A DNA stretch of 64,000 bases from Arcobacter defluvii (GCF_013201725.1 NZ_CP053835.1:2418001-2482000), one strand, 5' to 3'; shown: positions 28,809 to 38,200, counted from the stretch's first letter. Notes: a model not told the origin generated them from the letters alone. Numbers and translations: made by a program.

Positions 28809-29690
28809 ATGTTAAAAAATTGTTTTAGATTGGTACTAAAATTTATTTTGGTAATGTTTTTTGGTTTTTTATTTGCAACTAGTGCATCAGCTACAATAAA
28901 TGAAAATGGTGCAATCATTGAAAATAACAGTTTTGCTACTGCATATCCAATAGGTTATTGGCAATATCATGCTTCAACAGTTTGTATGTTGGAAGCAGGT
29001 GAAACTGAAGCTTACTTTAGTTTTACGGCAAATAGTGGAGATAGAGTATATGCAAGCGCTATTCTTAGTCAAGATTATGTAAATTCGGGTATGACTATTC
29101 AAACATTCAATAATAATCAAGTCAGTTTAGCACCAGCTAGTGATGATGTAATTACTTCTGCTTCTGTACTTCCTTTTATTTTTGCAAATGCAAGTGCAAC
29201 TTCAAACTCTCAAACATTTTTTATAAGGGTAACTAGAGGAAGTTATGTAGGAGATATGTTTTTCCCTATTTCTATCAACAATAGAATAAGTTCAGGAATG
29301 GGTACATTTAATTTTACGGGAACTGCTTCTAATACTGGTAATCCAAATATTTTAACTAATCCAAATGGTGTTGATTCTTCTGTTATTTACATGGATTTAA
29401 CAAACAATACAACAATTCCAAATGGTGCTATTGTTAAATCTTTTGCTACAACAGGAACTCTTAATCCTAGTAATTTAGGTGGTATTACACATAAAATCTT
29501 ATCAGCTGAAAATAATGTTTGGTACACAGCTATAGTATCTGGAACTTTTGGATTAACTACATCTAATAATTTAAAAGTTGCTAAAAAATGGAGTTTTAAA
29601 TACAATTTTAAAGGTACTTCTTCATCAAAAATGTCAAATGTAAAAGCTAAAATTAGTTACGAATATGATTTAACTAATCAATTTCAATAG
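28809..29690 (+). CDS. Secreted beta-rich protein, PPC-like
   Basis: A 293-residue protein with a clear Sec signal peptide (about 1-31, hydrophobic core then SASA). The mature chain is rich in Ser, Thr, Asn, Ala and Gly. ENNSFATAYPIG followed by GETEAYFSFTANSGDRVYAS resembles the start of PPC (bacterial pre-peptidase C-terminal) domains found in exported proteins. No catalytic site is seen. It has its own ribosome binding site AAAGGAAAA and is followed by a strong terminator. It lies about 0.9 kb downstream of the type II secretion operon's end, so it is a candidate client, by position only. Confidence 0.65.
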   Translation: MLKNCFRLVLKFILVMFFGFLFATSASATINENGAIIENNSFATAYPIGYWQYHASTVCMLEAGETEAYFSFTANSGDRVYASAILSQDYVNSGMTIQTFNNNQVSLAPASDDVITSASVLPFIFANASATSNSQTFFIRVTRGSYVGDMFFPISINNRISSGMGTFNFTGTASNTGNPNILTNPNGVDSSVIYMDLTNNTTIPNGAIVKSFATTGTLNPSNLGGITHKILSAENNVWYTAIVSGTFGLTTSNNLKVAKKWSFKYNFKGTSSSKMSNVKAKISYEYDLTNQFQ

Positions 29691-29695
29691 TAAAT

Positions 29696-29731
29696 AAAAA
29701 AAAGGAGACTCAAAATAGAGGTTCCTTTTTT
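29696..29731. terminator. Bidirectional terminator between convergent genes
   Basis: A run of A then GGAGACTC pairs with GAGGTTCC then a run of T, with one unpaired base and the loop AAAATA. It lies between the stop of the secreted protein gene and the stop of the convergent gene at 29746, with T runs available to both strands. Confidence 0.8.
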
Positions 29732-29745
29732 GATTATTTTTTCTA

Positions 29746-30378
29746 TTAGTATTTATTATTTTCTATTCCTTCTATAATAGAAGTGGGTAGTTTTTCTGAA
29801 GACTTTATCTCTCCATCAAGTGTATCACCTGATATATTTAATCTGATATTATAAGAACTATTTTTATCTAAAGCACCTAAAAAATAACTGGCTGTTTCTA
29901 AAACTCTATTTTCATTTGAGTTATCTATAATTTTTATCTTTAAATCACTTAAGTAATTTAAATAATCCTCATTAATAGATATTGAGAAATTTGTTTTTAT
30001 TGAGTTATCATTGATTTCACCAAAAATAGTAATATTTCTATCATTATCTTTGTCTTTTAAGTTTATATCTATACTATTTAACAATTGGATAATATATTTA
30101 CCTGAAGAATCTACTTCAGTAAATAAAATATTTCCTCTTTCTACAATTTGTTTCTCTTTTTCAACTTTTTTCTCTTCAACTTCCACTTCTTTTATTACTT
30201 CTATTTTTTCTTGTTTTGGTAACTCTTTTATCTCTTCTACTTTTTGTATTGGTGGTCTTGTAGGTTTTACCATCTCCATAACATATTCATCTTTTGGATA
30301 AAAATAATAACTTGCAAACCCAACTATAGTAACTAATGTAACTACTATTTTAATTCTTTTATCTTCAAAATCAACCAT
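29746..30378 (-). CDS. Membrane-anchored protein with charged stalk, unknown function
   Basis: A 210-residue protein with one membrane helix (about 9-26) and an outside C-terminus. A Pro/Glu/Lys/Val-rich stalk (about 36-80, many VE and KE repeats) leads to a beta-rich domain of about 125 residues with Asn/Asp-rich loops (SGKYIIQLLNSIDINLKD). The layout recalls TonB- or GspC-like bitopic proteins, but no motif supports a name. It ends next to the bidirectional terminator and starts about 200 bases after the type II secretion operon in the same direction, so it could be its distal gene. Confidence 0.6.
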   Translation of the reverse strand: MVDFEDKRIKIVVTLVTIVGFASYYFYPKDEYVMEMVKPTRPPIQKVEEIKELPKQEKIEVIKEVEVEEKKVEKEKQIVERGNILFTEVDSSGKYIIQLLNSIDINLKDKDNDRNITIFGEINDNSIKTNFSISINEDYLNYLSDLKIKIIDNSNENRVLETASYFLGALDKNSSYNIRLNISGDTLDGEIKSSEKLPTSIIEGIENNKY

Positions 30379-30448
30379 AATGTTTTAACTTTCTTATTAT
30401 TAATTTAATTATTTTTATAAAACTAGCATATTTTAGATTTTAATTTGT

Positions 30449-30580
30449 TTATTTCTCAATTATTCTTTTAGCATAGTCTCTGAATTCACCAGTTAGTGAA
30501 ATATATTTGGATAAAGTTACTTTTATCTTACCACTCCAATTACTATGAGATGATATTTTTACAAGACAATAACTAAAAAG
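30449..30580 (-). pseudogene. In-frame protein-like remnant after gspJ stop
   Basis: Directly after the gspJ-like TAA (30581-30583) the same frame stays open for 43 codons to a TAA at 30449. It encodes a protein-like tail ending SLTGEFRDYAKRIIEK. There is no ATG or ribosome binding site of its own. It could be the tail of a lost gene, an ancestral longer minor pseudopilin truncated by the TAA, or chance. I do not recognise the sequence. Confidence 0.35.
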
Positions 30581-31087
30581 TTATTCTACTATCCTATACA
30601 TATTAAAAAAAACTCTCTCTTTATCTTTTTGTTTTATAAAAAAGTGATAATTTACTCCACTACTTTTAGCTTCAAAATACTCTATATTTTCTTCTAATTC
30701 ATCAATATATGAATTATCAAAAAATGTTGCATTTAATGGATCTTGCTCATTAAAAACTTGTAAACTCTCAATTCTAATAAATTTATTTGTTGAATTTATT
30801 AGATAGGTAATATTGTTAAAAATTGAGTTATGATAGGTGTTATTTGTAACTATTTTTACTATTGAATTTTTGTTTTTATCAGTTGTGATAGTTATACTTG
30901 AAGCCTCTGCAATATCTTCTAAAAAAATATTATGAAGATGATTAATATGTTTTAAACTATCCTCTTTTTTTGTAAAAATATTATTTGAGTATTTTGTTTG
31001 ATCTAAAGTTTTATATAAAAAAACTATTATTATCAAAAATAGTGTTATGGAGATAAGAAGTTCTAAAAGAGTAAATGATTTTTTCAT
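30581..31087 (-). CDS. gspJ: Type II secretion minor pseudopilin, GspJ-like
   Basis: A 168-residue protein with the type IV prepilin start MKKSFTLLELLISITLF: a short basic leader, Phe at +1 and Glu at +5 after cleavage. The remaining 140 residues form an Asn/Ser-rich globular domain ending in FFNMYRIVE. Position (last pilin, after GspI) and size fit GspJ, part of the I-J-K pseudopilus tip. It overlaps gspI by four bases. An in-frame open stretch continues after its stop. Confidence 0.7.
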   Translation of the reverse strand: MKKSFTLLELLISITLFLIIIVFLYKTLDQTKYSNNIFTKKEDSLKHINHLHNIFLEDIAEASSITITTDKNKNSIVKIVTNNTYHNSIFNNITYLINSTNKFIRIESLQVFNEQDPLNATFFDNSYIDELEENIEYFEAKSSGVNYHFFIKQKDKERVFFNMYRIVE

Positions 31088-31491
31088 AATTCAAATTTAA
31101 AAGTATAAATTTTCTTTTTTATATCGCTATTTTCCATAAAAAAGCTTCTATAATATGTTGTAAAATTCAAACTATTATGATTTGATTCTAAAGTTAGAGA
31201 ATCTAAATTTTCATCTTTTATAGATACTTTTATATCTTTTAATTCAGCTCTTAATTTTTCATTTTCAAACTTATATTTGTTTTCTATATTTATATTTTCA
31301 TTCTTATCAAAAATCGTATCATTAAAATCTATTGCCATAAGAATATAGTCATTTATCTTTGCTCTTTCATCACTTTTTGAAACCATAAAAATATTTTCAC
31401 TTTTAATTTGAAGTAAAGTAATCATTACAACACTAAGTAATACAACAGAGATAATAACCTCCATCAAAGTAAAAGCTTTTTTATTTTGCAT
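31084..31491 (-). CDS. gspI: Type II secretion minor pseudopilin, GspI-like
   Basis: A 135-residue prepilin. The leader MQNKKA precedes FTLMEVIISVVLLSVVMITLL, with Phe at +1 and Glu at +5. The rest is short and charged. Length and the placement beside gspJ fit GspI, which starts assembly of the pseudopilus tip. It starts 2 bases after the gspE stop and overlaps gspJ, so translation is coupled. The GspI/GspJ distinction rests on size and order, not sequence identity. Confidence 0.7.
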   Translation of the reverse strand: MQNKKAFTLMEVIISVVLLSVVMITLLQIKSENIFMVSKSDERAKINDYILMAIDFNDTIFDKNENINIENKYKFENEKLRAELKDIKVSIKDENLDSLTLESNHNSLNFTTYYRSFFMENSDIKKKIYTFKFEL

Positions 31492-31493
31492 AA

Positions 31494-32999
31494 TTATTTT
31501 ATACCTATTCTTATTACTTCATCAACAGATGTTTCACCGTTTTCAAGCATTGATTTAAGTTGCTTATCTAAACTTATCATTCCATTTTTATTTGCAAGTT
31601 TCATCAAAGTATTATCATCAACTTCACCTTTTAGATACTCTTTTATCTCATCATCTATTATAAAAAGTTCTCCAATAGCAACTCTTCCACTATAACCTGT
31701 GAAATTACAAGCTTTACAACCATTTGCTTTATAGATTGTTTTTGTTGTATCAAAGCCAAAAAATTTGTGTGATGCCATTGATTCATCTTCACATTTACAA
31801 ACTGGACAAAGTTTTCGCACTAATCTTTGAGCTAAAACTGCAAGTAAAGATGAAGAGATTAAAAACTTTTCAACTCCCATATCTATAAGTCTTGTTATTG
31901 CTGCTGGCGCTCTATTTGTATGAAGTGTTGAAAATAATAAGTGTCCTGTTAAAGCTGATTGAACTGCAATTGAAGCTGTTTCACTATCTCTTATCTCTCC
32001 AACCATTATAATATCTGGATCTTGTCTTAAAATCGACCTCAAACCACTTGCAAAAGTAAGCCCTACTTTTGTATTTACTTGTATTTGAGAAAAGGCATTT
32101 GATTTATACTCAACTGGGTCTTCAACAGTTATGATATTTTTTTCAACACTTACAACTTGATGTAAAAGCGAGTGCAAAGTTGTTGATTTTCCACTACCTG
32201 TTGGACCAGTAACTAAAACCATACCATAAGAGTTTTGTAAAGTTTTTTCTAGCTCATCAGTTATATAAGTAGGAAATCCAAGCTCTTTTACACTTTTTAT
32301 ATCTTCACTTTGCATCAAGATTCTCATAACAACTCTTTCACCATAAAAAGTTGGTAATATTGAAACCCTTATATCCAAACTCTTTCCAGCTATTTTGATT
32401 TGAGTTCTTCCATCTTGTGGAACTCTTTTTTCACTAATATCCAAATTTGAAATAACTTTTATTCTTGAAATTACCAAAGACATAATATTTTTATCAAGCT
32501 CTATATGTTTTACTAAAACTCCATCAACTCTATATTTTACCTCTGCTTTAAATTCATGCATCTCTATATGAATATCTGAAGATTTTTTCTTTATTGCTTG
32601 ATAAAAAAGTGAATTTACAAATTTGATAATTGGAGCTGATTCTTCAGAAGTTAAAATATCACTTCCAACTTTTAAAAACTCACTTACAGAAAAATCATCA
32701 TCACTTAATGTTGCATCTTCTTGTTCTTGTTGAATCGCACTCATCTCTTTATCAGTTTTTATCTCTAAAAATCTATTATAAAGTTTTTCAAAAGAGATTT
32801 CATCTAAGAAAATTATCTCTTCATCTGTTTTTATTTTTGATAAATAATCAAATGAAACACTCATATACTCTTTTGATAAAGCAATTACAACTTTTTCATC
32901 AATTTTTGTATATAAAACATAGTTTTTTAAAGCTGTTATATAATTCTCAACCTCATCAAAAGCTGTTAAATTTAGATTATGAACTTCATTTATATTCAT
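31494..32999 (-). CDS. gspE: Type II secretion ATPase GspE
   Basis: A 501-residue cytoplasmic ATPase that powers pseudopilus growth. An N-terminal GspL-binding region (about 1-120) is followed by the conserved core: DIHIEMHEFKAEVKYRVDG, RVPQDGRTQIKIAG, Walker A GPTGSGKST (about 263-271), the Asp box with ITVEDPVEY, Walker B PDIIMVGEIRD and the His box TGHLLFSTLHTNRA. A four-cysteine zinc element appears as CPVCKCED and CKACNFTGY. The family spans T2SS GspE and PilB, and the surrounding GspC-D-L-M set identifies T2SS. It begins one base after gspD. Confidence 0.93.
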   Translation of the reverse strand: MNINEVHNLNLTAFDEVENYITALKNYVLYTKIDEKVVIALSKEYMSVSFDYLSKIKTDEEIIFLDEISFEKLYNRFLEIKTDKEMSAIQQEQEDATLSDDDFSVSEFLKVGSDILTSEESAPIIKFVNSLFYQAIKKKSSDIHIEMHEFKAEVKYRVDGVLVKHIELDKNIMSLVISRIKVISNLDISEKRVPQDGRTQIKIAGKSLDIRVSILPTFYGERVVMRILMQSEDIKSVKELGFPTYITDELEKTLQNSYGMVLVTGPTGSGKSTTLHSLLHQVVSVEKNIITVEDPVEYKSNAFSQIQVNTKVGLTFASGLRSILRQDPDIIMVGEIRDSETASIAVQSALTGHLLFSTLHTNRAPAAITRLIDMGVEKFLISSSLLAVLAQRLVRKLCPVCKCEDESMASHKFFGFDTTKTIYKANGCKACNFTGYSGRVAIGELFIIDDEIKEYLKGEVDDNTLMKLANKNGMISLDKQLKSMLENGETSVDEVIRIGIK

Positions 33000-33000
33000 A

Positions 33001-34947
33001 TTATTGTCCTAAAAGTTCTTTCACTCTTTTGTCATGTTCAGCTTGTGAATCTTTATTTATCGAAGTTTCACTATTTAAATCTTTTAATTGTTCATTTAAA
33101 TTTTTAATTTTTTCTTCTCTTTTTTGAGCTTCCAATTTTTTCTTAATAGCATCCTCTTTTAATCTTATTAAAGAATCAGCTAAATATCTATCTTCCATTC
33201 CTTTAAGTTCTGCTAACTGATTTCTTACATAAGTAATATCTTTTGCTTTTGGTATCATATATGGAGTTACAATAACAACTAAATTATTCTTTTTATTTGT
33301 TGTAGAATCATTTGTAAATAGACTTCCAACTAAAGGGATATCTCCTAAAACTGGAACTTTTTGAACTGTTGATTCACTTCTATTTTCTATTAATCCACCA
33401 ATTATTACACTTTCACCATTATTTAAAATAGCTGTAGTTTTTATCTCTTTTTTAAGTGTATCAGGATTTTGACCTGCTGATACTTTTGTAGATTTAATTC
33501 CCTCTAATAAAGCATTTATTTCCAATGTCACTTTTGATTCACTTGAAATTCTAGGTTTTACTTTAAGTGTAAGTCCTACATCTTCTCTTTGATAATTTGT
33601 TCTTTCAGTTCCACCATCAGTTACACTACTTGAAGTTTCAACAGAAATTTTTTCACCAACATAAATTGAACTCTCTTTATTATTTACAGCTAAAATAGAT
33701 GGTTCAGAAACCACATCTAAAGCTCCATTTTGTTTAAGTAGATTTAAAGAAGCACCAAGAGCAAGACCTGATTTTATATCAGGAATATCTAATCCAATAG
33801 CATCTTTTACTAAAGAGATTGAATTTGAACCACCATTTAAATTTGATGAGAAAGTTGCAAGTCCATTACTTCCAGCTGTTCCTCCAAAAATTCCATATTG
33901 AACTCCAATATTATTTACTAATTCATCATTAACTTCAATAATTCTAGCTTGCACATAAACTTGAGCTTTCTCTTTATCTAATTCATCCATTAATGTTTGA
34001 ATATATTCAAGCTCATCAGCTGGTCCCATAACAATTATTGTATTTGTTTCTTCATCAGCTGAAATCAATGGCTTTCTATTTGGATCACTATATGTTTTTT
34101 TACCAACAACAGAATCAAGTATTTTTATAACGTTTATAGCTTCTACATTTTTTAAAGAAAAAACTTTTACTTCTCTTTTTATTAGAGAACTTCCTTCATC
34201 GACATTTTTAATATATCGTGCAAGATAGTTAATATTTCCTGCTTCTCCAATAATTACAACAGAATTATTATCTTTATTCTCAACAACTGAAACTTTTTGA
34301 GTTTCTACTTTTTCATTAAATTTTGATTTTGCAATTGCATCTAGATTTTTTTTAGCTTCACTTGCATCTATATTTTTAAGTTCAACTATAACACTATTTT
34401 TATTTGCACCACTTGTCATGATTTTAACTACTTCTTTTACTGTATCAATATTGTCTTTGAAATCAGTTATTACTAAAGCATTTGAATCTTTATTTGTAAC
34501 CATTTTCGCATCTTTTGAAATAAGATGTCTTATTTTTGAAGCAACATAATCAACATCAGCATCTTTTACAGTAAAAACTTCTGTTACCATCCAATATAAA
34601 TCATTTGATGAATTATTATTTGCGATTGGGACATTGCTATTTGCACTTTCATTTAGTTTTACAATTCTTAAAATTTCATCGGTTTGAACCAAAGAATAAC
34701 CTTTGTCTTCAAGAACATATCCTAAGATTTTGATTAATTCATCTTTATTTACTGGTTTATTAGAAACAAAATCAACATTACCTTTTATATCTTCTGTTAT
34801 TAAAATATTTTTATCTATGATTTTTGAAGTTATTTTTATCAAATCCATAACTTTTAAATCTTTGAAATTTATATTTACTTTATCATCAGCACCATTTAAT
34901 TGTAAAACTATCAAACTTACAACTAAAATTTTATTAATCAATCTCAT
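33001..34947 (-). CDS. gspD: Type II secretion outer-membrane secretin GspD
   Basis: A 648-residue secretin with a signal peptide (about 1-20), an N0 domain (about 23-95), N1-N3 modules (about 110-330) and the secretin barrel (about 385-570). Typical motifs are NTIIVMGPADELEYIQTLMDELD, VYVQARIIEVND, LDVVSEPSILAVNNKES and the late GLIENRSESTVQKVPVLGDIPLVGSLF. A charged coiled-coil tail follows (about 590-648), where pilotin-binding S domains lie in other secretins, but no lipoprotein pilotin gene is next door. It overlaps gspC by 14 bases. Confidence 0.93.
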   Translation of the reverse strand: MRLINKILVVSLIVLQLNGADDKVNINFKDLKVMDLIKITSKIIDKNILITEDIKGNVDFVSNKPVNKDELIKILGYVLEDKGYSLVQTDEILRIVKLNESANSNVPIANNNSSNDLYWMVTEVFTVKDADVDYVASKIRHLISKDAKMVTNKDSNALVITDFKDNIDTVKEVVKIMTSGANKNSVIVELKNIDASEAKKNLDAIAKSKFNEKVETQKVSVVENKDNNSVVIIGEAGNINYLARYIKNVDEGSSLIKREVKVFSLKNVEAINVIKILDSVVGKKTYSDPNRKPLISADEETNTIIVMGPADELEYIQTLMDELDKEKAQVYVQARIIEVNDELVNNIGVQYGIFGGTAGSNGLATFSSNLNGGSNSISLVKDAIGLDIPDIKSGLALGASLNLLKQNGALDVVSEPSILAVNNKESSIYVGEKISVETSSSVTDGGTERTNYQREDVGLTLKVKPRISSESKVTLEINALLEGIKSTKVSAGQNPDTLKKEIKTTAILNNGESVIIGGLIENRSESTVQKVPVLGDIPLVGSLFTNDSTTNKKNNLVVIVTPYMIPKAKDITYVRNQLAELKGMEDRYLADSLIRLKEDAIKKKLEAQKREEKIKNLNEQLKDLNSETSINKDSQAEHDKRVKELLGQ

Positions 34948-35737
34948 AATTTAACTCCACTACTTCATTATTTCTTAGAATCTCTATATTTAAATATTTT
35001 GTATTTTCAATATTGTTATAAACTTTAAATGCTTCAGCATAAGAACTTAAAACATTGTTATTAACTGATTTTATAACATCTCCTTTTTTTAAACCAAGTT
35101 TCTCAAAAACAGAATCTTTATTTATATTTTCAATCTTAAAACCTTCAATTTTATCTCCATTTTTTAACTCTTGTATAGAAATATTACTCCATATTTTTTC
35201 CACATTTGAAATATAAGAATTTAAATATTCTCTCTTTACAACAGCTCCATTTTCTTTTTCTTCTATTTGTTGATTACTTTGGTTCATATCAAAATTTGAA
35301 ATCTCTTTCTCTTTTATTTCCAATTTATATTCTTTATTATTTTTTTTGAAAAGTACATAGTTTTTAAAAAGTTTAAAAAGTACATAACCATCTATTTCTT
35401 CACCATAAGCTAATATATAACTTTGTGTTCTAGATTTTTCTTCTATTGTTATCCAGCCTTTATCAAAAGCTGTGTAATAGATTGCTTTTAAATCATACTT
35501 TTCTAAAGTTTGAAGAGGTTTATCTTTTATTTGCTCAAAACTTCTATCTTCAATTTTTTTAATATTAGAATAAAAATCATATTTTTTATAATCTAAAGTT
35601 GAAGAAGAATCTTTTATATATGAAACTCCATTTTTAGGAAGAAAGAAAAATAAAATTGAGTTCAATATATATGCTATTAATATGATATAAATAAAAGGTA
35701 TCAATTTTTGAAATAATTTACTAAAATTTATATTCAT
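34934..35737 (-). CDS. gspC: Type II secretion inner-membrane protein GspC
   Basis: About 267 residues from the ATG at 35737, placed 7 bases after AAAGG. Two further in-frame ATGs upstream (35743 and 35758) have poor spacing. One membrane helix (about 10-30) is followed by a homology region (about 60-140, LKAIYYTAFDKGWITIEE) and a C-terminal PDZ domain (about 175-260, GFKIENINKDSVFEKLGLKKGDVIKSVNN). GspC links the inner platform to the GspD secretin and recruits substrates. It lies next to gspD as in canonical systems and overlaps the GspN-like gene. Confidence 0.85.
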   Translation of the reverse strand: MNINFSKLFQKLIPFIYIILIAYILNSILFFFLPKNGVSYIKDSSSTLDYKKYDFYSNIKKIEDRSFEQIKDKPLQTLEKYDLKAIYYTAFDKGWITIEEKSRTQSYILAYGEEIDGYVLFKLFKNYVLFKKNNKEYKLEIKEKEISNFDMNQSNQQIEEKENGAVVKREYLNSYISNVEKIWSNISIQELKNGDKIEGFKIENINKDSVFEKLGLKKGDVIKSVNNNVLSSYAEAFKVYNNIENTKYLNIEILRNNEVVELNYEID

Positions 35738-36251
35738 ATACATACCTTTCATTTTCATATTTAAAATATTTTAAGAGTTTAGAATATGAGTTTTTCATCT
35801 GTTTTGAAGCATTTAATTCAACTTTTAATACTCTATTTAAGATATTTATTTCTGCTTTCATTTCACCAAAAAGTCCAAAAGCTTCCATATAAATTTTATT
35901 TGGATTTAAAATAGAGTGTCTTATATCTATTTTATCTATTGGACTTGGAGCAAAAGAGGTAAAACTATCTATTAAACTTATATTTGTTAACTCAATTTTT
36001 GTATATAAAAATAGACTCATAAAATTAAAACTATCAACTTTTGCTATATTTATACCTTCAAAAAATATATTTGCATTTGATACGTTTAAACTCAATAATT
36101 TCTCATCTCTTATTTCATCAGAGATTATTATTTGTTTTTGTTCTAACTCTTTTTCCAATAAATTATAAAGGGATTCTTTAGGTAAAAAAATCATAAAAAA
36201 TAGGATAAAGGCAAATAAATACATAAAAAATTTCAAAATCTTTTTCATCAT
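35721..36251 (-). CDS. gspN: GspN-like type II secretion protein
   Basis: A 176-residue bitopic protein with one N-terminal helix (about 6-24) and a periplasmic beta-rich domain (LNVSNANIFFEGINIAKVDSF, FSLFLYTKIELTNIS-type strands). The pattern of strand repeats and its place after GspM resemble GspN, an accessory inner-membrane component present in some T2SS. The name rests mainly on context. It overlaps gspM by 4 bases and gspC by 17. Confidence 0.6.
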   Translation of the reverse strand: MMKKILKFFMYLFAFILFFMIFLPKESLYNLLEKELEQKQIIISDEIRDEKLLSLNVSNANIFFEGINIAKVDSFNFMSLFLYTKIELTNISLIDSFTSFAPSPIDKIDIRHSILNPNKIYMEAFGLFGEMKAEINILNRVLKVELNASKQMKNSYSKLLKYFKYENERYVYEYKF

Positions 36252-36643
36252 TTAGTTCCTACTTCAAGAATTATAAAATTTTTATCTAGCTCTAACTTTT
36301 TTATGATTAGTTGTTTATTTAAAACTCTATTTAAAAAATTATCTAAAACATGAGAATCTGTCGTTTCAATTTTTATTTTGATACTCTCTTTTGTTGCTGT
36401 TTTTACAATTTTTTCATTTTTAAATATTGAATTTTTTAAAATCTCATCTAAAGTTTTATTTATATACTTTTCGTTTTTCCAAGAATTTGATAAATCTTTA
36501 TACTCTTTTGCTTTTGTTTCTAATTGAATTGTTTCCAAACTTTTTTCCAAATAAAGTTTTTTTTGATTTGAGACTAAATAAAAAGATATAAAAAAAAGTG
36601 TCAAAAAAAGTAAAATTATATATAAAGGGTTTATTCTAGTCAT
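36248..36643 (-). CDS. gspM: GspM-like type II secretion protein
   Basis: A 131-residue bitopic protein with one helix at about 9-26. A coiled coil follows (about 28-70), then a small ferredoxin-like periplasmic domain (about 75-131, ESIKIKIETTDSHVLDNFLNRV). This is the layout of GspM, the partner of GspL in the assembly platform. Similarity to PilO is expected for the fold. It overlaps gspL and gspN by four bases each, so the three are tightly coupled. Confidence 0.65.
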   Translation of the reverse strand: MTRINPLYIILLFLTLFFISFYLVSNQKKLYLEKSLETIQLETKAKEYKDLSNSWKNEKYINKTLDEILKNSIFKNEKIVKTATKESIKIKIETTDSHVLDNFLNRVLNKQLIIKKLELDKNFIILEVGTK

Positions 36644-37554
36644 AATTGAACCTTTATATTTGAAATAAGATTTGAAGAATTTGTTGAAATGATTTTATAT
36701 TTTTTTGATATGTATTCTTCTAGTTTTTTTCCATTTACATTTAAAAAATCTATATTTAAAATATCATTTTGCAACTCTATATTTTTTATTTCAAAATCAT
36801 TATTTGATAAAATATAATAAATCGCTTCACGTTTATTTATCTCTTTTTGAGCAATCTTTTTATTTGATGAAATTATTGAATCAATTTGTATCATACTATT
36901 TGGAAGATTATTTGATATTTTTATATCTTGCATTTTTTTATCTAAATTTGATATTTCATTTGAATAAATAAAATATTTTGAAAAATTTATAACTATAAAA
37001 ATTAAACAAAAAGCCAAAATCATATTGATTTGTTTTGAAGTCAAGAAATTACTATAAAGTTTAATATCAACTCTATTTGCAGATAAATTTATATTCTCAA
37101 TATAATTTTTCAAATCTACTTTTTCACTCAAAAGTTCTTTTGGTATTTTTACTAAAATCTCATCTTGCGTATATAAAAAACTTTTATCATCAACATAAAA
37201 CTGCTTGAAGTTTTTACATTCATTTTGAGCAAAATATATAGAATTTACTAAAGATAGATTTATTCCACTTTGTTTAATTGCTTCATAAATTTTTTGATTT
37301 ATATATGCAAAACATAAATATTTATTTGTTTCAAGTTTTATTACTTGATAAGATAAATCAGTTACATCTTGAAGTAAATCTTCAAATAAAGTAGGAACAA
37401 CAGCCCTTGCTTGTGAAATGTTTTTTACTGGAATATCAAATATTCTAACCCAATAAAATTCAGGAGATAAAATAATATCAACCTTTGAAGTCTCATTTAT
37501 CTTTGTATCTGAACATAAAAATATTTTTTTACTTTTACTTGAAACTAAATTCAA
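36640..37554 (-). CDS. gspL: GspL-like type II secretion protein
   Basis: A 304-residue protein with a cytoplasmic actin-like region (about 1-170; FDIPVKNISQARAVVPTLFEDLL is the typical GspL/PilM-like segment). A single helix (about 175-195) and a periplasmic part of about 105 residues follow. GspL recruits the ATPase GspE to the membrane. It overlaps the upstream GspK-like gene by 20 bases and gspM by 4. The sequence is divergent, so assignment depends on domain layout and gene order. Confidence 0.7.
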   Translation of the reverse strand: MNLVSSKSKKIFLCSDTKINETSKVDIILSPEFYWVRIFDIPVKNISQARAVVPTLFEDLLQDVTDLSYQVIKLETNKYLCFAYINQKIYEAIKQSGINLSLVNSIYFAQNECKNFKQFYVDDKSFLYTQDEILVKIPKELLSEKVDLKNYIENINLSANRVDIKLYSNFLTSKQINMILAFCLIFIVINFSKYFIYSNEISNLDKKMQDIKISNNLPNSMIQIDSIISSNKKIAQKEINKREAIYYILSNNDFEIKNIELQNDILNIDFLNVNGKKLEEYISKKYKIISTNSSNLISNIKVQL

Positions 37555-38197
37555 AATACTCTACTCCTCCATTTTTATTTAAAATATAATAAGCTTTTGC
37601 AAATTGCTTTAAATAATCAACATCTACAAATAATTCATAAAATAAAATCTCTTTTTCTTTTTCATTTTGAGTTATCTCTTTTTTATCATAATCCATAAAT
37701 CCAATATAATCTTTCACTTTTGAAATATCTATGTTGTAACTCTCTTTTTCGAATTTTTCAAATAAATTATCTAATTGTTTATTATTTTTGATGTTGTCAT
37801 TTTCTTTTAATATAGCTTGCAAAGTATAAATATCATAAATCTCATTTCTTTGTAAAAAGTCTTTTAAATATTCATATTTTTTGTCATCTTTTTCATTCAA
37901 TAAATTTATATTGTATTTATCATACTCTTCTAGTTTTATACTGATTTTTGCATCTTGAACTAAAATAGGATATTCAACTCCTATATACTCTTTTAATATA
38001 TCTTCATCCAATTTTTTTGAAAGAACATTTGATATTTCATCTTTTGCATTATTTATATAAAACATAATTTGTGTTTTACTAAATTTTGCATTTTGTTCAG
38101 CAAGATAAGAATCTGTATCTTGTAAATTTTTTAATATCAAAAGAGAAATAACAGCTATAAAAAGAAGAGAAATTAGTAAAACGATAGATTTTTTCAC
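37535..38197 (-). CDS. GspK-like minor pseudopilin or T2SS accessory protein
   Basis: A 220-residue protein with an N-terminal helix (MKKSIVLLISLLFIAVISLLILKNL) and a charged, helical remainder. Canonical GspK has a prepilin leader, lacks Glu at +5 and is the large tip pseudopilin. This protein also lacks Glu+5 and stands between GspF and GspL, a normal site for K in a T2SS set. However, it is smaller than typical GspK (about 300 residues). The assignment is tentative. It lies 3 bases downstream of gspF. Confidence 0.5.
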   Translation of the reverse strand: MKKSIVLLISLLFIAVISLLILKNLQDTDSYLAEQNAKFSKTQIMFYINNAKDEISNVLSKKLDEDILKEYIGVEYPILVQDAKISIKLEEYDKYNINLLNEKDDKKYEYLKDFLQRNEIYDIYTLQAILKENDNIKNNKQLDNLFEKFEKESYNIDISKVKDYIGFMDYDKKEITQNEKEKEILFYELFVDVDYLKQFAKAYYILNKNGGVEYFEFSFK

Positions 38198-38200
38198 AGA

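Noticed and set aside
32630-33127. 165-codon plus-strand open frame
   Set aside because: It is antisense to gspE and gspD. The composition (Leu, His, Lys runs) is typical of a reverse-strand shadow in AT-rich DNA.
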